Source: Brachypterus glaber | Lineage: Eukaryota; Arthropoda; Insecta; Coleoptera; Kateretidae | Direction of reading: 5' to 3' | Assembly: GCA_958510825.1 (NCBI GenBank) | Contig: OY294045.1 | Span: 12,761,916-12,825,915 of the forward strand | DNA: 64,000 nucleotides | Shown here: positions 55,712 through 64,000 of the stretch, one piece after another | Layout of the letters: each line of letters opens with the position of its first letter | Position numbering within the stretch: the first letter of the stretch is position 1 | Notes under the pieces: generated by a model | The model's input: the letters and a program-made list of their open reading frames with translations, nothing else | What the model was told of the DNA's origin: nothing | Databases searched by the model: none | Translations under genes and position numbers: made by a program

Positions 55712-56536
55712 GTTAGTCCAGTCAAATAGTAAATGCAAATTGCAATAAATGTACACGGGCTGATATTTTAAAGGGTAGTAGTGGATGGTAAAAAAACACA
55801 CCTGTTAGTTTTCACCGGGTGATTTGCCTAAGGGGTGTCCGCTATCTTGAATTTTAGGGGTGAGTTGCTTCTTATGAATCTTATTATAAAAATGCATATA
55901 TGCAATTTTGTTAAGGAGGAAATTTCCAACAATTTTTGTTTGGATGATTTTTTCAATAAATTAATAACAATCAAGATAATTTAAAAATAGCCATGATGGA
56001 GGTGAAATTGTTTTTTTCCATTTTTCGGCTAAATTATTCATCGGAAGATAAAAGTGGTTATATGCAAACTTCTAGCTCTTGAAATTTTCTATAAGTTTCA
56101 TAGATTACACATTGTCATATGTATTTTGGCATGGTTACGGATGGCGCAACTCGACTTTCATCGCCCACTGTAACCTACGATGAATAATTGGATTAAAAAT
56201 CTAAAAAAAAACAATTTTACCCCCAACATGGCCATATTTGAACATTTATAACTCGATTATTATTAATATAATAAAAAAATAATCCAAACAAAACTTGTTT
56301 GAAATTTTTTCCCTAACAAAATCGGTTATATATACTTTTATCGTAAGATGCATATTTAGTGAGATAACCACACTAACCCCTAAAATTTAAGATAGCGGAC
56401 ATCCCTTACGCATATCACACGGTGAAAAACTAACAGGAGTGTTCTGTTACTATCCACTACTACCCTTTAAAATATCAGCCCGTGTACATTTGTTATAATT
56501 TAACACAGGAATTTTTCGTTATTTGACTGGACTAGG
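55712..56536. mobile_element. Foldback family F, complete copy (~825 bp)
   Basis: Ends GTTAGTCCAGTCAAATA and TTATTTGACTGGACTAGG. Arms of about 330 bp share GGGTAGTAGTGGATGG, CAGGAGTGTTCTGTTAC in inverse, AAGGGGTGTCCGCTATCTTG and AATTTTAGGGGTGAG with reverse complements. The centre has GGCGCAACTCGACTTTCATC. No coding capacity. The right half recurs at 22051-22545. Confidence 0.9.
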
Positions 56537-57203
56537 TTCCGTACCTTACGAAACACTGAAAAAACGAACATTTTAAAGTTTACAAATAAAATTCCGTTTT
56601 ATACCGATTGTATACCGATTTTTTTTATAAAATAATATATCAAAGCCTCGTATCTTAATCTAATTTTCGGTTCCTTGTACTACACGCAAAGAAATTAGTG
56701 GGCTCTGCGCTACACATTATAAGATATTTGGTAACAGTGGCAAATTATAGTGATTTAAGCTATATATTATAAGAGACACGATAACTAATAATGTTAAAAA
56801 TAAATTGGAAACGATTATATTTATTACAGACACGATTATATTTATTACAGGCACTATTATAAATTTACAGAAATTTTATTATATTATAATTATTATTAGC
56901 ACGGATAATAATTAAATCTGTTTAAGCTATAAATATCATACTATTTATTATATTTTATTATTCACTAAACAAAGTATTTCATACAATTTTTTACACCGAA
57001 TGCCATAATTGTAACAGGAAGTCTTGTATTTATCTCTGTAATCAACTTACTCGAATATAAAGTAACTTATAAACAGACCCCGGAATATATATGATATTGG
57101 TAATATATACCAGTACCGGATTTAAAATAATTAATTAATATCAAATTATAATAGTGTCCTTCGATTATACAATTAATAAACAAATATCGGGACTAGGACT
57201 TTA
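56537..57203. other. AT-rich sequence without genes
   Basis: Short tandem GATTATATTTATTACAG near 56813-56850 (two copies). Nothing else is seen. Confidence 0.5.
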
Positions 57204-57540
57204 AATAAAAACAATAAGTTTTATGCACTAGCGACGTTTCGTCTTTAATCAAGACTTTATCAAGCTTAGCATACTTAAAACAGTACATTTAACATAAATA
57301 TTATTTAAATAAACAATTACGAACAATAAACAAAACTATAGAACCACACATAGACATATTTCAAATTAACAGTTAATTTGAAATATGTCTACGTGTACGG
57401 TTCTATAGTTTTGTTTATTATTCGTAATTGTTTATTTAAATAATATTTATGTTAAATGTATTGTTTTAATTATGCTAAGCTTAATAAAGTCTTGATTAAA
57501 GACGAAACGTCGCTAGTGCATAAAACTTATTGTTTTTATT
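57204..57540. repeat. 337-bp near-perfect palindrome with GACGAAACGTCG
   Basis: Arms of about 165 bp pair almost without mismatch around GACATATTTCAAATTAACAG and its inverse. They carry AATAAAAACAATAAG, GCACTAGCGACGTTTCGTC, TTTGTTTATTATTCGTAATT and GGTTCTATAGTTTTG. Near each outer end lies CTTGATTAAAGACGAAACGT followed by CGCTAGTGC. GAAACGTCG-type strings near the termini are known from Penelope-like elements that carry hammerhead motifs, but an intact CTGATGA core is not present here. Confidence 0.9.
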
Positions 57541-57590
57541 GTTATTTCATAGTTCATAGTCATAGTCATAGTCATAGTTCATAGTCACTT
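57541..57590. repeat. CATAGT microsatellite-like run
   Basis: TTCATAGTTCATAGTCATAG, then TCATAGTCATAGTTCATAGT. It directly follows the palindrome. Confidence 0.85.
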
Positions 57591-57621
57591 CTGTCGGCAG
57601 TCCCCATGACTGCCCACGACT

Positions 57622-57730
57622 TTTTAATTTTTTTCAAGTATTTGTGAAAATGCAATTTTTCTATTTACTGTGAATAGTATATAATAGAATGCGTAGTATT
57701 ACATTTCTTCACGGCTTGTTTATCTTTGCG
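57622..57730 (+). repeat. Direct repeat K, copy 1
   Basis: TTTTCAAGTATTTGTGAAAA, TGAATAGTATATAATAGAAT, GCGTAGTATTACATTTCTTC and ACGGCTTGTTT match 60520-60614 in order. Confidence 0.75.
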
Positions 57731-58860
57731 CTGGCGACTCGTATTATGTTACCTGTTAAAAAATATGAATATTTTAATAAAATATGCATATTTATATCAC
57801 AATATTTTTATATAAATAATCATATCTCGTATTGCTATTAATATTCTAGACCAGAATTTCTAGAAGGTAGGTATGTTTTTTATATTATAATACAATACAA
57901 TAATAATATTATTCAATAATTGAAAAAAATAAGTAAACAGTAAAGTATTTTTATGGCGAAAACATGGTTTTCCAGATGTATTTATGCGTTTGAAGATCTA
58001 TATATTCCGAAACACCGATTTTTCGATGTGCGTCTGTTGTTTCGTCTATCCGTCGGTCCATCCTTCAGTCTAACCGTGCGTCCAGAGGCCTACAATATTT
58101 GATAAATCAAAACCAAACTTTTAACTTAAGGTTTTTAGGGAAATATCAAAGAACTTTTACCTAAAGAAGTAATTTCAGACCAATGTTTATGAATGTGTCA
58201 TCTTTTTGTTTGTTTATTTACTAACAGAAACTCGATACAGCTTTGTGGTGTAAAATGTAGATGTCGCTAGTCGACTCTCAGGCCACCTAGTAGCGATATT
58301 GCATAGTTTCCACCTTATCATGAGTTCAAATCATTATACTTAAATTAAAAATGTAAAAAACTTTATTGTGTTTACTATAATTATGTTTAATAATATATTT
58401 AAATCTATTAAAATTAAACTACTAATTCATATAAAACTCATACAAAACTAATGTTTCTTAAAATTTACAATAAAATATCCAAAGTATATGTTTCCAATCG
58501 GCAACACTGTACCCCTGTCAGTCATTTTACGGCATTAGACTGTGAGTTTACACATTCTTTCTCTATCTTTACGTGTACTAAGTGTAAACAATAGTCACTC
58601 CCCACCAGCCCCTCACCGTAGTTGGTTCACGCTTCAAACAAAGCATACGGTAGATTTCATCATGCTCCTTCTTTAGGTAAAAGTTCTTTGGGAAATATTC
58701 ATGGGAATTTCTCTTATTATATTATTTACAGGGCCTGCGCTAGAATAATATTATACGGTAGTTTCAAATTTTCAAAAAAAAAATCAAAAATCGTCCTAGA
58801 CAAAAAATTCTTGGATATAAATTTGTTTCATAAAAAAATAAGTAACTTTTTCTTTTAAAT
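57731..58860. other. AT-rich sequence; one GTCCGTC relic, no supported gene
   Basis: GTGCGTCTGTTGTTTCGTCT with CCGTCGGTCC near 58025-58060 is a diverged head of the GTCTGTCCG-type repeat. GATGTCGCTAGTCGACTC near 58258 and a GC-richer patch near 58495-58640 have no recognised meaning. The 78-codon frame 58622-58858 is not supported. Confidence 0.45.
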
Positions 58861-59480
58861 GTCTGTCTGTCTGTCCGTCGGTCTGTCGGATGTAACGATT
58901 TTTGAGAACACGAATAATCCGATCAACTTGAAATTTTCAGGAAACATCTACGAGGGGAAGATTGTTTTTGAAAGTTATCCCCCCAAATTAAAAAAGTTAT
59001 GGGGATTAAACTCGAAAAAAGCTGAAAGAAATTTCTGATTGACGTAACTTTTTTAGGAAAAATTACTTTAATTATAAGGATTAATTCTATTAATTTTTAA
59101 TGTAGCCTCCCCAACAACAAAAAATTATGGGGGGTTAAAAAAATAAAAAAAATCAATAAAATTAGTCACGATTTTTTTTAAACGCCCCTCTGCCTGTCCG
59201 CCTGCCTGATGTCACGATTTTTCTGAACACCATAACTTAAGAACGAATAATCCGATCGACTTAAAAATTTCAGAAAACCTCAAGTTCTACGAGGTGAAGG
59301 TCCCTAGGGATCTAGCTAGGGTCCTCTTGTTGTTGAAAGTAATGCCCCCAAAAACAAAAGTTATGGGGCGGTTAAACATTTAAAAAAATCGAAAAAGAAA
59401 ATTTCGATTAACGTAAATTTTTCAGGAAAAATTACTTTTATTATCATTATAAGGTTCAATTCTACCAAAAGAAAATAAAA
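58861..59480 (+). repeat. Two tandem GTCTGTCCG-type units, ~325 bp each
   Basis: Unit 1 starts GTCTGTCTGTCCGTCGGTCT at 58863; unit 2 starts GCCTGTCCGCCTGCCTGATG at about 59196. Both continue ACGATTTTT, GAACACG/GAACACC, GAATAATCCGATC, AAAGTTATGGGG, and ACGTAACTTTTTTAGGAAAA / ACGTAAATTTTTCAGGAAAA. Such units are common in insect genomes; I cannot assign a class. Confidence 0.8.
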
Positions 59481-59622
59481 AAAATGAAAAATTTTGATTT
59501 TTTTTTGAATTTTTCCTTATTTACAAAAAATTGAAAATTATTGAAAACTATTTTTTTGAAAAAAAAAATTTCAATAATTTTTCATTTTTTAAAAAATATC
59601 TTTAAAGAAATATATATATATA
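59481..59622. other. Low-complexity A/T stretch
   Basis: Runs of A and T, ending in (TA)n at 59610-59622, which borders the next element. Confidence 0.6.
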
Positions 59623-60478
59623 CAGTGCGTGCATTAAGTCTGGAATCACCCGATTAACTTTTTAGTTACAAGTAAAACACAAAAACCCTCGGATAGGTCG
59701 ATTTTTATTTTTTATTTTGCAAATTATGGTGTAATAAAAGTTATTAAAATTTGCACCCCCTTGCAACCTCACCCCCAACTTTTTTTTTTCAAATAGCAAC
59801 CTACCCCTTGTGACACTTCGTTGGAAAGGTAATTTAATAAGCTTTCCAACGGTGTATAATAAAGCCTAATTTGGTAAAGGGCTAATGATAAAATGCACAA
59901 TTTAGTTTATTATAAAGACATGTAAAGTATAACTTTAGTTCACTATAAATGTTCAAATTGATGTCCTTCAGCTCTTTGACAGTGGACAGTAAAAAAACGG
60001 GATTAAAATCGATTAAATAGTAAACATAAAATTGGTCAATAAAAAGAAAAAAAAATGCATTTTTCAACAGGGTATAAAATATTACAATAAGTTTAAAACA
60101 ACCTTATTTAGATTCTCAGGAAGGTGCCAAGTAGGAAATAGGACAACAATTACCATATTATGCGTAATATTTCACACAAACAATGTTTAAATAAAACATG
60201 CGTTTTCTCATAGACCCTTTAACAAATTAGGCTTTATCATACACTGTTGGAAAGCTTATTAAATTACCTTTCCAATGATGTATCACAAAGGGTATGTTGC
60301 TATTTGAAAAAAAAAGTTGGGGGGTGAGGGTGCAAGGGGGTGCCAATTTTGATAACTTTTTTTAGACCAAAATTTGCAGAATTAAAAATATAAATCGACC
60401 TGTCTGAGGATTTTTGTATTTTACTTGTAACTAAAAAGTTATTCGGGTGATTCCAGACTTAATGCACTTAATGCACTG
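59623..60478. mobile_element. Mariner-like non-autonomous element, 856 bp
   Basis: CAGTGCGTGCATTAAGTCTG at the left and CAGACTTAATGCACTTAATG with ATGCACTG at the right, each flanked by TA. Inverted arms of about 265 bp share ATCACCCGATTAACTTTTTA, AACCTCACCCCCAACTTT and GGAAAGGTAATTTAATAAGC. TA flanks and CAGTG ends fit Tc1/mariner insertion. The interior has no transposase; the minus frame 59882-60067 is spurious. An extra CACTTAATG at the right tip shows local slippage. Confidence 0.85.
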
Positions 60479-60519
60479 TATATATATTTTTTTTGTTTTT
60501 TTTTTTTTGAAAACGATTT

Positions 60520-60614
60520 ATTTTTTTTTAAGTATTTGAGAAATGCAATATACCATACTGGGTATAGTATATAACGGAATTCGTAGCATTACATATCTTC
60601 ACGGCTGGTTCAAA
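60520..60614 (+). repeat. Direct repeat K, copy 2
   Basis: TTTAAGTATTTGAGAAATGC, GGGTATAGTATATAACGGAA, TTCGTAGCATTACATATCTT and CACGGCTGGTT, matching 57622-57730. The mariner-like element and the tandem GTCTGTCCG units lie between the copies. Confidence 0.75.
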
Positions 60615-61782
60615 AATCTTATATCTACATGCATGTGTGTTAGGTTAATATAATAAATATACATATTGTGTTAAAAAAAAAATAAAAATAGTTTTTGGTG
60701 TTAAAGACTTAGTATTTAACGTAAGCTAACGTTTACACCAGAAAAAAAACGCCTACAAAATATATAGAAATAAAAAAGTAATAAAATTGTGGACTTATGC
60801 CTTTTTTGAAAAAAACCAACAATTAATTATTTTGTTTTTGTATTAAAATGAAGCATTTGACCTAAACTATTAAAAACATATAAAAAACAATATGTGCCTT
60901 TTTTTGTAAAACAGCTATTTCCAGCACAATTCCTCATTGTCGTAAAAATTTTAAATGGCTAAAATATATAGTAAACCTAATTTACCCAGAATAAATTTTA
61001 CGTCATTGAAAAAAGGACACTTAGAAGTACATTTGACCAAAATTTGAGAAAAATCGTAGGGGGGCACTTTACGAAAAATCGGGTTAAACATAGTTATAAA
61101 AAAACGTAAAAAAAAATTTTTTAAGAAGAAGAAGAAGAAGAAGAAGAAGAGCAGAAACCCACTATTAAAAAAAATTATAAAAAATTCAAAATTGTCATCT
61201 AAGTTTACATGGGTGCATCAAATTTCATCAAATTTGGATTAAAATTGTCAGACTTATAGTAATAAATTGAAAATAAAGCTGTTTTCTTTATCCTCAAAAA
61301 TTGAAAAATTACAAAATTTAAAAAAAATCATATCTCAGCCAAAAAATTTTTTTAAATTCTTTTTTTTGCATAAGGATTTTAGTATTATAGTGGTGATAAT
61401 ATAAAAAAAGTTTAACGAAAATCCGTGACATTAAATCACCAATGTGGTATGGATTCGTACAGAAATACCCATTTCCTATAGTATGTATTTGTAATTTTTC
61501 TTGTTTTTTTTTACTTTCTATATTTTATTATGTTTGAGTTGTCCATAGACTTATACGTACTGTATTTTTATAGTCTCGAAGAATGAATAGGCAAAGTCTA
61601 ATCTAATCTAAAAAGTACCTTTTTCTGAATAAATCATCTATTGGTGCCTAATTATCTCCAGATTGAGTTTTTTTTATTGCAAATTATCATTGGATTAAAC
61701 ATAAAAAAACCTTTAAAATGAAATGTAACATGCCCTATATTTTTGGATTCTTAACAACGCTGGGATAGATATTTCGAATTTA
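60615..61782. other. AT-rich sequence with AAG microsatellite
   Basis: (AAG)n occupies 61123-61150. No gene is supported. Confidence 0.5.
61123..61150. repeat. AAG microsatellite
   Basis: About nine uninterrupted AAG units, followed by AGCAGAAACCC. Confidence 0.9.
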
Positions 61783-62642
61783 TAGAGGAAAGTCGCCTAA
61801 TTTCGGATACCATTTACAATGTATTCAATATTTAATACTCGGTATTACTTTTTGATATTTTTTTTATATAACCAGATACAACTTATTATAGCGAACCATG
61901 ATTTATTATAAAAGCAATTTTATTACAGTTTATTTTTTCCAAAAAACACGGTTAAAAAAAATCAGCGCATTTTTGTGCATTTGAAAAAGGGCTCCTAATT
62001 TCGGACATATCCGAAAAATTTGTTTCAAGAGTAGATCTGGATCCCATTGCTTATGTTTCTTGTTATTCCTTCACATTTAAGACGTAAATTGATCATTAAG
62101 CGATTTTCTACGAAATACTATAGGAACTATAATTTTAGATTCCCAATTTCGAATATCTTAGTATCTTAGGTAATTTTCGTTTTTTCAAAATTGTTTATCT
62201 TAGTTTGTTGTATCATTATAAAAATAATAATTAATGGTTGGTTATCCTGAATAAAAATTACCTTGCGGATATCCGAAATTGGGAATCAAATGCACAAAAA
62301 TGGTCTATCCGAAATTAGGCAACTTTCTGCTTTTTAGATTAGAAATTTGTAGAATGTTTACGTTTTCAAATTGCTTAATTATGAATAGTGGATCAACTTA
62401 ACTAACATCATAACTTACCCAAGACAGAATCACGAACTTTTATAACGATTATTTATTTATAAAATAAACAAGCATAATAATGCAAAGGGGAGAAGCTCTA
62501 CCGTTATCATATTACAGGACGGATTTAGTTTGACTTTTGGCTTCACATAAAAGTAGGTTTCTGTTTACTTTTGCAGACAGTATCTTAAATACACCACTAT
62601 CCGAAATTTGGAAACCATCCGAAATTAGGCGCATTTCCTCTA
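61783..62642. mobile_element. TIR element with CCTAATTTCGGAT motif, ~860 bp
   Basis: TAGAGGAAAGTCGCCTAATT with TCGGATA at the left, and inverted TCCGAAATTAGGCGCATTTC with CTCTA at the right. The motif CCTAATTTCGGA recurs inside at about 61996 and inverted at about 62270-62325 and 62600. No coding capacity. Confidence 0.8.
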
Positions 62643-62818
62643 CTAATGCCTAATCGAAAAAAAAATTGGTTTGCGAAAAAAAAAATTAAGAAGCTAAAAA
62701 CCTATAGTGGGAAAATTGTAAATTGTAAAGGTTGATCTAATTTCGGAATAAAAACTAATCTTAATTTAAGTTAGTTTAATGTTAATAAACTAACGTTAAA
62801 AACTTTATTTTAAGAAAT
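62643..62818. other. Short AT-rich gap
   Basis: GATCTAATTTCGGAATAAAA near 62733 echoes the motif of the preceding element. Otherwise empty. Confidence 0.4.
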
Positions 62819-63262
62819 CTATATAAAACATTTTACTATTCCTTAAAACGACTTTTGTTTGATTAACGCAGTCGTCCCTCCGAAGTGACTGATCGATTTC
62901 GTGCTTTTTAGCACTCTTCAGAGCCACATATCGGTAGTAGGGACAACTACGAAAATCAAATCCTTTCCATATATCTCTATATGGAGTTTAAAAATCGTTG
63001 TAAGGAAAAGCAAAAACAGCTAGCGACATCTATTGCTAAAAGCAGAGACTGGATAAACCTATCGACAGTCCAAAAAAGGAAGCAGTTATTGGTTTCAAGA
63101 ACCTATTGCACGCTGTCGATAGGGGGCAGATTAATCAATGCCACGGTGTACATTGCCGCCAATTGAATCCTAAACGCTAGGAGGGCACCTTTTACAGTGG
63201 TATCTGAATTAATAAACTAAATTAAATTTGTAAATATCAAACAATTTAATTTAGTTTTTTAT
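62819..63262 (+). mobile_element. Repeat J, copy 2, without the inverted right end
   Basis: 62819-63098 is nearly identical to 53968-54246. It then continues with AGAACCTATTGCACGCTGTC, CCACGGTGTACATTGCCGCC and GCTAGGAGGGCACC, absent from copy 1, and ends in AATTTGTAAATATCAAACAA shared with copy 1. The 61-codon frame 62981-63166 reads MEFKNRCKEKQKQLATS at the start in both copies but a one-base indel near 63045 separates the frames, so no gene is called. Confidence 0.8.
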
Positions 63263-63585
63263 TTTAAGAGTTGACTGAGAATCGTGTTATGGCAAAGTCA
63301 AGAATCACAGATACATGGTTCTCAGTTTGGAATGCAGAATAAATTAAATTATATAAATTAACAAATTTGTTTATTTTTTATTTTTAATGTGACATTTTAA
63401 TAAACGATTCAAAATTATAAGTTTAAAATACCATATAAATTTACATTAACATACATAAATACATTGGAAGTATAAATAAATCGTTTATGATTTAATCCAT
63501 ATACCTATATTATATATCATGTTGGTATAATAATAATATTAATAATAATTTATTATATTTTTTTTATTCTGAATTTATTGACAAT
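63263..63585. other. AT-rich sequence without recognised features
   Basis: No gene, repeat or palindrome identified beyond (AAT)-rich runs near 63530-63550. Confidence 0.45.
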
Positions 63586-64000
63586 ACAGGGTTATTCAGA
63601 AATAAGTTCGAGAAATTTAAGAGGTGATTCTTAAAAAATATGAAAAGAAGTTCCTATAAAGGTTGGTCCGGAAATGAGCCCTAAGGAAGCTACGGCTCTT
63701 TAAAATTGTAATAAAAATAAGGTTTGGAATTAATAACTTTTGTACCCTTTAAGCTAGAGTGACGAGCTTTTGCATGTATACTAGTATTAATAAGCGCAAT
63801 AAGTTTATGTTAATTTTTTTTTTTTTGAATTTATGCTCGATGGACAAAATATGTTAGGCTTAACACATTTTTATCCCAAACTTTTTATGTATACACTTTT
63901 TGGATTTTTTGTAATAAATTCAGATTCCTTCAGTAAAAATACATAAAAAATGTCATATAGTGTAACACTGTAGGGGGAACAGTTTAAAAAATGCATTTTA
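63586..64000 (+). mobile_element. Foldback family B, cut by the window end
   Basis: Begins ACAGGGTTATTCAGAAATAA, then AAGTTCCTATAAAGGTTGGT, TCCGGAAATGAGCCCTAAGG and AAGCTACGGCTC. The core module starts near 63880 in inverse orientation (CAGTAAAAATACATAAAAAA then GTGTAACACTGTAGGGGGAA). The right arm would lie beyond 64000. Confidence 0.8.

Noticed and set aside
57481..57530. A functional hammerhead ribozyme
   Set aside because: GAC-GAAAC-GTC is present but the CTGATGA core is not; CTTGATTA is a poor substitute.
54130..63166. MEFKNRCKEKQKQLATS peptide in two places, first read as a conserved gene
   Set aside because: Both lie in copies of repeat J; the frames separate at an indel and end differently.
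1..64000. tRNA or rRNA genes
   Set aside because: No cloverleaf with recognisable A and B boxes and no conserved rRNA strings were found on reading both strands by eye; a dedicated search would be more reliable.

Overview
The window is strongly AT-rich, with long runs of A or T, no operon-like gene packing, no rRNA or tRNA I can recognise, and almost no long open frames. It looks like intergenic or intronic DNA of a eukaryote. The dense mix of short terminal-inverted-repeat (TIR) elements, foldback elements beginning ACAGGGTG, hAT-type elements with 8-bp target duplications, a TA-flanked mariner-like element and a jockey/CR1-like LINE 3' end suggests an arthropod, probably an insect. I cannot name the species from sequence alone.

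Layout. 1-7.1 kb: two ~420-bp inverted arms 6.2 kb apart, holding a head-to-tail pair of small elements (3007-4177) and a degenerate oligonucleotide repeat (6232-6600). 7.8-16.6 kb: foldback and MITE-like elements in AT-rich filler. 17.6-25.8 kb: hairpins, a (CGGCGCTAAA) motif region, two truncated foldback elements fused at 22.05 kb, and a 700-bp repeat with a GC-rich hairpin. 25.8-29.6 kb: featureless. 29.6-34.2 kb: elements, a 228-bp palindrome and a short tandem repeat. 34.4-38.9 kb: the only stretch with exon-like islands, namely a possible + strand terminal exon facing a possible - strand terminal exon, with further - strand exon candidates at 38.4-38.9 kb. 39-50.3 kb: very dense elements, several nested. 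51-53 kb: hairpin, repeat fragment and the 5'-truncated LINE. 54-64 kb: more long repeats and palindromes.

No protein of known function is encoded intact. The one recognisable coding relic is the decayed reverse-transcriptase C-terminus of the LINE. The exon candidates are low confidence and unrecognised.

The most interesting structure is a set of hairpins whose stems are unrelated in sequence but which share a GC-rich centre with CTCG and GGCTCG motifs and, in most copies, a tail close to ACTAGTTATATAATATACTA. One repeat body is seen with two different hairpins of this class. Next come foldback elements that share one core module but have different arms, and a pair of nested hAT insertions whose order can be read from perfect target duplications. 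I found nothing that amounts to a demonstrated new biological system.
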